Positions 19,449-26,066 of a DNA stretch of 26,066 nucleotides are shown piece after piece; position 1 is the stretch's first letter, and every line of letters starts with the position of its first letter. The stretch lies in contig NAVB01001841.1 of assembly GCA_002179805.1 (NCBI GenBank), forward strand, positions 1-26,066. Reading direction: 5' to 3'. The notes beneath the pieces are model-generated. The model searched no databases and was not told the origin of the DNA. It saw nothing but the letters and a program-made list of their open reading frames with translations. A program made the position numbers and the translations under genes. Source of the DNA: Acanthamoeba lenticulata (taxonomy: Eukaryota > Discosea > Longamoebia > Acanthamoebidae).

Positions 19449-21358
19449 ATGAGATCCATCAGCGCTAGCATGAAGAGACTTGAGATCGTGAAGGAAGTAG
19501 ACGACTTCCACGTCGTGGAAACACCGGCTGCTCCCCGTGTCTCCGTGCTCGACAATTTCAAAGCCAGCGTGGCCTACCTGTACAAAAACACGAACCTGTT
19601 CGGCACAGCTGATGACATCACAGTCCCCGAGATTGGGTAAGTCTTGGGCGCGTACTCATGAAGAGAGTGTACACGATATCCGGGTAACTAAGCGCGATAT
19701 TGACAGGCAAATGAAGTCCTTCGTGTCGGCACGAGTTGGCGCCTTGCCTCAGACCTACCAGCGGGACTACGCCATGCCCCTGGTCGCCAGGTTTGGACAG
19801 GTCCTCCAAGAAATTGGTGGAGATCCGTCCACCGCGGAGACCATTAGCGCCGCTGTCTATCAGCACTCGCCTGACTACGTGCCCACGCAAGGCTACCTCA
19901 ACCGCTTCCAGGCCGTCTGCGCCACACTCTATGACGACTTCTTCGACAACGAGGTTCGTGACAAGCTGGACCTCCCGCTCATCGAGAAGGTGCCTCCGCT
20001 GGCCATGTTCCAAAAGGTACTTCCAGCCAACTCTCTCTCTCTGGGATTTCTTGGCAAAATACTCACCCGTCCTACATGGTTCTCTATCTATTTGTAGAAC
20101 GGCCAGGCTGGACCCTTCACGATCCCTTCGGACGCCATCAAGGAGCTGTTTGGCGGCTCCGTGGGCGTGGTGTCGCTTCCAGGCGTCTACCGCCAGCACC
20201 CGCTGCTCTGGGCGTCTTTGGCCCACGAAGTCGGCGGTCACGACGTCCTTCACGCCGATCCAGGTACACACGCCCTCTTTCCCCTGCAAGTCCACTGGTC
20301 TTACAATCGCTGTGCTCTTGGTGATGGTGCGTCTTCCTTCCCAGGGCTGCTCGGTGAGCTGGGCCAAGCGGTCAAGAACAGTCTCCGGAACGAGGACGAC
20401 CCCTCTTTGGGCGCTCTGTGGCAGTATTGGATCGACGAAACGGTACGGGCACAGCAGACCATTGTTCTTGATGACGTGCACCACCAATTAACTGGAATGC
20501 CACCCGAGCAGGCATCGGACGTGTATGGCCTTCTGCACTACGGGCCAGAGTTTGCGCTCAACTTGGCCATCTTCTTCTCCGCCATCAACCTTCAGATTAG
20601 CGGCCCCAACGCGGACTGGCTCCGCTTCAAGTCCTTCGCCTTCCAAGGTCAGCTGGACCCGCACCCAACAGACATCCTGCGCTTGTCGGTGGCCAAAGGC
20701 GCTATCGGTGCCCTCACGTCGCTCTCGACCACCAGCAAGACCAACTACGAGGGCCTCCTCGACTCGATCATCGACTTTGTGGTGGGCATGAACGGCGGCC
20801 ACACGACGGTCTTCCTGCAAGGCTTCGGCAAACAGACCTATGATCTCAAGCGTATGCAGGCTGTGGCCGAGCGCGTGGGCAGGATCATCACCACGCAAAG
20901 GCTGAGCGCGCTTAAGGGACACACCATCCAGGACATCACCACCTGGTCTCAAGACGATGAAGCCATCGCGTCGAACCTTGTCCGCACCCTTCTTGGTACA
21001 CCTCCTGCCCTTTCTTTGTTCAACAAGAAGACGAAGCTAAGCCAACATGTCACCACCCACAGACCGGAACGCCGACATCTCCAAGTTGCCAGCGGAATCG
21101 ACGGCGGCTCACGTGCTGTCGTCCGCCTCGCTCGCTGTGCTCACAGACCCGTCGGCCTCGGCCTACGCGACGATGACCGCCAACGTCAACAAGTTGCTGG
21201 ATGCTGCCTTCAAGGCTGACCCTCTGTGGAACCCCAAGAAGACGCTCACAATGCGCCACCTCTACATTGGCGAATCTGGTCCAGGCGCTGGGGTGGCATC
21301 CACACTCTCGTCTCATGAGGAGAAGAAGAAGGAACCCATCCGTCCCTTCTGGTTGTAA
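19449..21358 (+). CDS. Uncharacterised protein with HEXXGH metallopeptidase-like motif
   Basis: Six exons (19449-19636, 19707-20016, 20098-20263, 20345-20442, 20512-20995, 21063-21358) give 513 aa, soluble, without a signal peptide or TM. Exon 3 carries AHEVGGHDVLHAD: HEVGGH at 209-214 fits HEXXGH, the zinc motif of family M49 (dipeptidyl peptidase III). About 40 residues later comes WIDETASDVYGLL, where Glu253 could be the third ligand. The overall sequence is not DPP III and I recall similar uncharacterised bacterial proteins with this pairing. Role inferred only: a zinc peptidase or metal-binding enzyme. The intron between exons 4 and 5 splits DET from ASDV, is 69 nt and has no stop. An in-frame ATG at 19362 would add 29 residues, but their codons (AGA, ATA, GGG) are unlike the GC-ending codons of the gene and a likely 5' UTR intron covers it. 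Confidence 0.8.
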
Positions 21359-21857
21359 GAAGACGTTCCACACAACTGAAAAAAAAAAATTGGACCAACC
21401 TCGCGCGGCAGAGCCTCCAACAAGTTCCGCCTACGGCGGCGTGCTGGCTGGATGTGGCTGCGGCTCCGTTTGGCCTGCGGTTTGTTTCTTCTTCTCCTTG
21501 TTGGGCAGCCGCCTCTTGGGCGCGGCGCAAGCGAACGTCCTCCAACTTGGCCGGCCACATAAAAGGAGTATGCGTGAGGAGACACAACTGGACTCCTACA
21601 GGGCGTCCACCCTGGAGCACGCATTTGGTCATGCCCGTAATTCCGCATGCTGGCAGAGCAAAACAAATAAATGAATTACAAATAAATAAATCGCCCCTTG
21701 ACGCGCATGATAAGTAGAAGGGCGTGAGCGCCCATGGCCCAGAGCGTGTAGGCCGCTACGCGGTGCTGTGCCCGTTTGTTCCTCTGCGGCAGCATTTTCC
21801 TCCATTTTGTGCGGACACCGCGTTTTGCGGCCCCACAGAGAAAGTTGCACAGTCGAG
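21359..21857. other. Spacer between the HEXXGH and RMND5-like genes
   Basis: About 500 bp. It holds an A-run soon after the first stop, a TATA-like CATAAAAGG at about 21558-21566, and AATAAA copies at about 21666-21690. No gene, tRNA or repeat was recognised; open frames on both strands lack domains or plausible splicing. Confidence 0.55.
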
Positions 21858-22943
21858 ATGCAGAAGGCTGCTGGGGGACACCAGCCCCAACTGGAGGCCA
21901 TCGCCAAGGACCTCGAACGGCTGGCCAAACGACAGAAGGTCACCTTCAAAAAGACCGAAGAGCACATTGATAAGCTTATTGCAGAGATTTCTCGCTCAGT
22001 AGCAAAGATTGAGGCGGCTCAATCTGGGGGTACAGGCTCAATAGCAACACACCCTCATCGATGTACCTCACTCTTTTTTGGCGATGGGATGCACGCCAGG
22101 AGAGGGGGCCGAGATGGGCGTTCAATTGGCCTTAGTGACGCTCAATCAGGCGGTGAAGCGTGCCGACGCGCCCACGAAGGTGGCCGCAGAGCAACATGAG
22201 TACCACAAGATCCTCTCCAAGTTCAACAAGACCATCGAGAAGGTGCCACTCCTCCACGCACCACTCCAATTATTGTCATCATCTCAACTCCATTTCGGCT
22301 TGCTCTGTCGTGTAGCAATTCCCGATGAACATCACCAAAGCTTACCGCGACATTGATATGGACGAGGTGCCAGCCACACGCCCCTTCCCTTGCCAATATC
22401 GTGCTGGCGCTAATGTAGCAGCCGTGCCGCTTGGCCACTGTGTGCATGAACAACGATCAGGACCTGATGAGCCAAGTCATCGACGAGCATCTGCACCGAG
22501 AGGGCCTCGTAGAGGCCGCACGCGCCTTTGAGGCCGAGGCCCAATGCGTGGAGCCGACGCCCACGGAGCTCCAGGCGCCCCTCCAACAGCTTCACATCAT
22601 CCTTCGCGCCCTCCACCAGCGCGACCTCCAGCCGGCCATCCTGTACCTTCATCACCATCATCATCACCTCCGCCCTCATAACGATCTCGCTCACATGAGG
22701 GTGGTGTTGTTGTTGTTGGTGATGACGATGATGTGGCCTTGGAGCGCAGGTGGGCCGAGAAGCACAGCGCGACGGCCGGCTCCGATGGCGGCAGCGGCGG
22801 GGCCCCGGAGAGGTCGCACCACCTCCTGTTCGACCTGCGGGCCATGGAGTTCCTCCACCTCGTCCGCCTCGACCGGCGACCGGAGGCCCTTCGCTACGCC
22901 CGCGCCCACTTTCCGGCCCACGCCGCCTCCCACATGTCTGGTA

Positions 22944-22976
<33 letters not shown>

Positions 22977-24028
22977 GCCTTCCCGTCATGTTGATGTTGA
23001 CGATGGTGATGATGTTCGCTGGACAGTGATCCAGCGGCTGATGGGGTGCCTGGCGTTCAGCTCCGCCGGGCTGGAGACGTCGCCCTACGCGTCGTTCTTC
23101 ACCGACGCCTACTAGTTGGCCCTTGAGGAGGTGCGCCGTCCTTTGCCTCTTCCTCTGCCGCCTGTCAAACCGCCATGGCCTTACGGAACCCCGCACACGC
23201 AACCCCGCCCACACACAACATCGTCGTCGTCATCATCACGTTGTCTCCCCGCCCCCACCCCCAACAGATATTTGTGAAGGAGTACTACGCGCGGCTGGGC
23301 CTCCTGCCCGAGTCGCCCCTCACCACCGTGTACCCGATTCCCTCCTTCCCCCTCCTCCCCCAATCCTCGAGGAACACATGCGCGTACATGCGAGACGAGC
23401 AGCACAAGAGAGGGGGGGGCTTCCCCACGCCGGAGGGGGGAGATGAGCTCATCATCGTCATCATCATCGTCGTCATCCGGTGGTGGGGTTGGGGGGGGGC
23501 TGCGTGGCAGGGTGAACGAGGGGTGCAAGGTGCTGCCCAAGTTCGTGAAGCTGGCCGAGGTGATGGACATGCAGGGCCGCACGCAGGAGTGGCTCAACCT
23601 GTCCCACCTCATCGTGCGCCGCTCTCCCTCCCCCCTCTTCCCCTGTCCCCTTCCTCTTCCCGTGCGTGTGGTGATGATGGCGATGGTGATGGCGGGGGGC
23701 AGGTGGACGACGCGGGGCACAAGTACCACAGCCTGTTCGTGTGTCCGGTGTCGAAGGAGCCCTGCACGCCGGACAACCCGCCCATGCTCCTCGTGTGCGG
23801 CCACATCATCTCGCAGGGCTCCCTCCTCAAGCTCCCCGTCCGCTCCCACTCCCACCGGTAAATTGATTTTATAGTTTTCGTTTTTTATCTATTTTTATTT
23901 GATTTGATTTTATTTTATTCTTATATTGTGATTGTACTGAGACATCGTCATCATACCACCGCAGGTTCAAGTGCCCCTACTGCCCTGTGGAGCAGAAGGT
24001 GGCACAGGCCACGCGCGTCTACTTCTGA
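21858..24028 (+). pseudogene. RMND5: RMND5/GID2-type E3 ubiquitin ligase with in-frame TAG (gene otherwise intact)
   Basis: Ten exons (21858-22029, 22100-22242, 22316-22366, 22419-22642, 22750-22940, 23027-23130, 23268-23329, 23511-23613, 23703-23857, 23965-24028) sum to 423 codons, a normal family length. Order: N-terminal coiled coil; LisH/CTLH at about 132-200 (LMSQVIDEHLHREG); CRA region with MEFLHLVRL and ALRYARAHF; and a degenerate RING at 364-408 (CPVSKE...NPPMLLVCGHIIS...FKCPYCPVEQ), ending in the family's basic/YF terminus. This is the catalytic RING partner in the GID/CTLH complex. Codon 290 (23113-23115) is TAG, falling between SPYASFFTDAY and LALEE where relatives have Trp. Everything after it remains coding and correctly spliced, so it may be a recent mutation, a sequencing error (TGG to TAG) or readthrough; the pseudogene type is provisional. 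Without readthrough, a 289-aa product lacks the RING. Confidence 0.85.
22944..22975 (+). repeat. (TGCG)8 microsatellite right after a splice donor
   Basis: Tetranucleotide repeat starting three bases after the exon 5 donor of the RMND5-like gene. Each copy contains GTGCG, a donor-like pentamer common in this window, so many cryptic donors sit in tandem. Confidence 0.8.
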
Positions 24029-24240
24029 CCTCCCGACCCAAACGCCGCGGCTGCAGTTGAAGCGCAACCAACTGGAAAGCACTTGTGCTTGGGCGGTTGT
24101 TGCTGTTACGTTGTACAGAGTTTTGTCGAGTTGGAACGAAAACAACTTTTGCAAATAGAAAAAAAAAATTAAAAATTAAAACAACAAAAAAGGCTCGTGA
24201 CGCAACAAGATTGCAGTTATCACGACGTCGCTTTCCCAAG

Positions 24241-25441
24241 ATGTTTGAAGAGAGTGGAAGCAGTGGTCGCCGCAAGCTGGGTCCTGTCCCATTAGGCATG
24301 AGCACGACGGTCAAGCTCAACAGCCTCATGCTCATCACTGCCGTCCTCTTCGTACTTCCTCCCCCCTCCCCCTTATAAACCACGTCACCTTTTTTGCTGA
24401 AGTGGAAGTGGTGTGGGTGGTTGGGCCACGCAGGTGGTGTGGGCGGTGGAGTGCATCGCGTCGGTGGTGACGCTTGAGATCGTGCTGGCCCTCTACTGCG
24501 TGTGCGTGATGGGCGTCATGGTGCTGGGCTTCTTGGCCGCTCGCAAGCACTACCGCTGGCTCCTCTTTGTCGTACGCCTCTGGCCCTCTCCTTGCGCGCA
24601 CACACATGTTGTGTGCCCTCGCGCTGCGCGTGTGCGTCTCCTCACCGGTGGCAAAAACACACATTTCCTATAGTACATGCTCGGGGTCGTGGTCGTGGTC
24701 GTACTGGGCCTGGTGGGGCTCACTTGGTGGCTGATCAAGAGCGCCATCAAGCAGGACTTTGACACCTGGTGGGTGATTATCTTCTTTATCAACGCCATCG
24801 TCATCCTGCTCGAGCTCGCCTCCCTGCTCGTGGCCCACTCCCTCACCCACGACCTCAACTCCAACAACGTCGGTGCGCTGCTGCTTGCTGGTGTCCCCGC
24901 GCGAGCCTCGTCTGCGCGCGCGCGTGTGTGTTGTTTGGCCAAGCCCGGACGGCTCACATGAGGAGGGGGGGGCACACGCTGCTGCAGAGATGGTGGGGTC
25001 GGCGCACGGCGATGTGGAGATGCATGGGGCGACGGCGCAGGCCACGAGCGACGGGCAGGAGTTTGCGTTCGGTGGGGCGAGCGACATGGAAGAGCTGCAG
25101 CCGCACCAGCAGGCTGCTGCCCAACCCGAGTGGCCCGCATCGACCTTCCCGCCTGCGGGAGGCGCGCACGCCCCGCTCTACTCCAACTCGCGAGGCCTGG
25201 CCGCGCCTGCCGTACGCCCTTGACCCTCCCGCCTCCACCACGAGGCCCACTTTCATGCGAGTCCGCTCACCACCGCGCATGCGCACACACGCAGCCGCGA
25301 GACGACGAGTTCTTTGTCGCCCCGCCGGCCCGGCCCAACTATGAGAACGAGGGCGCCACGCGCGGTCGAGGCAAAGGCGACGCCAAGGGACCCGACGAAG
25401 AGGCCTACAACCCATTCCTCGAGGACGAGGAGCACTTTTGA
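24241..25441 (+). CDS. Four-transmembrane protein with acidic NPF-containing tail (paralogue B)
   Basis: Five exons (24241-24351, 24434-24571, 24674-24872, 24988-25211, 25295-25441) give 272 aa. Four hydrophobic segments (about 26-48, 52-74, 84-107, 114-140) precede a long soluble tail rich in Gly, Ala, Gln and Pro. Near the C-terminus are PARPNYENE, shared in form with paralogue A, and YNPFLEDEEHF. NPF is the classic ligand of EH domains in endocytic adaptors, suggesting a trafficking membrane protein; this is inference. Intron positions 1 and 2 (phase 0) and the one after the fourth TM (phase 1) match those of paralogue A, while A's extra intron inside TM4 is absent. No named family recognised. 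Confidence 0.82.
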
Positions 25442-25557
25442 TGCCCCGTTTGTGTTTCAGGATCTCGAGAGCAGGCAACCAGAAACCCCGAGCAAGAAGG
25501 GGAGATGGACGCAGCTGCTGGAGGAGGAAAAAACGGTGTTGTAATTCTGGGCCACGG

Positions 25558-26027
25558 CTAGCCAAAGGGGTTCATCTTGGGCAGGAGGCTCGACTGGAAC
25601 TGGTGCTTGAGATGCGCCATTCTCTCGCTCTCGGCGTCCAGCACCACTGATGTCGTCATTCATGACCCACGCCCAAACCCATGAGACCACCACCACCACG
25701 GCAAGGCAGGAGGGCGCAAGGAGCAAGCAAGCAAGCAAGCAAGGCATGAGGCGTGCGCGTACAGAGGTCATCGTAGCTGAGCTGGGCCGGCTTCTCTTGC
25801 CGGCGCTTCGTGGGGCAGTTACGGCCCGTGTGGTCCAGCTTGCCGCACACAAAGCACGCCGCCCGCTGTTCTGCCGGGCCTGCAGAGAAGAAGAAGTAAT
25901 ACATACATGAGTCGCGTAGTACGTGGAGCCGCGACGCGAGCACACACGTACATTGCTTGGCAAAGTGGCCGTGTTGCTTGCAGATGTAGCAGTAATCGCG
26001 CTCAGGAGAGCGGCGACTCTGTAGAGT
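25558..26027 (-). CDS. CCHC zinc-knuckle protein, 5' part beyond the window
   Basis: Three terminal exons are visible (26027-25952, 25879-25763, 25646-25558), 93 codons plus stop. Two retroviral-type zinc knuckles occur: CYICKQHGHFAKQC and CFVCGKLDHTGRNC, both C-x2-C-x4-H-x4-C. Lys/Arg-rich sequence and a short tail ending KMNPFG follow. Such tandem knuckles bind single-stranded RNA or DNA in splicing, RNA decay or telomere proteins; the exact relative cannot be named from this fragment. The first visible exon starts behind a CCCCTTGCAG acceptor, so coding continues upstream past the right edge. The gene converges on paralogue B with about 115 bp between stop codons. Confidence 0.82.
25722..25743. 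repeat. (AGCA)n tetranucleotide repeat in zinc-knuckle intron
   Basis: AGCA/AAGC repeat of about five copies within the last intron of the CCHC gene. No coding role. Confidence 0.75.
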
Positions 26028-26066
26028 CTGCAAGGGGTTGTGTTTAAAAAACAAATCAAAAAACCA

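Noticed and set aside
23027..23130. Alternative splicing that removes the TAG in the RMND5-like gene
   Set aside because: Using CTACTAG as an acceptor needs a 5' donor at GTCGCC or GTCGTT, giving an intron of about 30-40 nt and the wrong phase for the next exon. The TAG therefore stays in frame.
1..26066. tRNA genes, transposons, CRISPR arrays, bacterial promoters or viral genes
   Set aside because: Looked for B-box-like GGTTCGAATC segments, long inverted or direct repeats and integrase/transposase motifs by eye; none found. Two CCHC knuckles at the right edge could hint at a retroelement gag, but the intron-rich gene structure argues for a cellular gene.

Overview
The window is nuclear DNA from a eukaryotic microbe, most probably Acanthamoeba (castellanii type). 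Exons are short and GC-rich. Spliceosomal introns interrupt nearly every gene and many are AT-rich or microsatellite-like. A complete 119-nt 5S rRNA gene reads, from memory, like the Acanthamoeba 5S sequence. Genes are packed on both strands with only about 100-500 bp between them. No bacterial operon, CRISPR array, transposon or viral gene was seen. I built exon models by hand from donor/acceptor sites, and every complete model closes in frame.

Layout, left to right: (1) minus strand, a fungal-type Zn2Cys6 regulator with a coiled coil and a PAS-like region, whose start codon faces a plus-strand 5S rRNA gene 90 bp away; (2) plus strand, a cytochrome P450 of the CYP55/P450nor (nitric oxide reductase) type with a mitochondrial-type leader; (3) minus strand, 15-exon cobalamin-dependent methionine synthase; (4) minus strand, ZNF598/Hel2-type RING plus C2H2 ubiquitin ligase; (5) plus strand, F-box/leucine-rich-repeat protein, divergent from (4); (6) plus strand, secreted parallel beta-helix protein; (7) minus strand, dCMP-deaminase-like protein; (8) plus strand, four-transmembrane protein; (9) plus strand, uncharacterised protein with a HEXXGH metallopeptidase-like motif; (10) plus strand, RMND5/GID2-type ubiquitin ligase with an in-frame TAG where relatives have tryptophan; (11) plus strand, a second four-transmembrane protein paralogous to (8); (12) minus strand, a CCHC zinc-knuckle protein whose 5' exons lie beyond the right edge.

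The genes do not form a pathway; this is an ordinary compact protist gene neighbourhood. The points most worth following are the amoebal P450nor, the HEXXGH protein whose putative metal-ligand segment is interrupted by a small stop-free 69-nt intron, the RMND5 nonsense codon, the tandem-region four-TM paralogues with shared intron positions, the isolated 5S gene inside a Pol II promoter region, and a splice-donor bias toward GTAC/GTGC rather than GTAAG.
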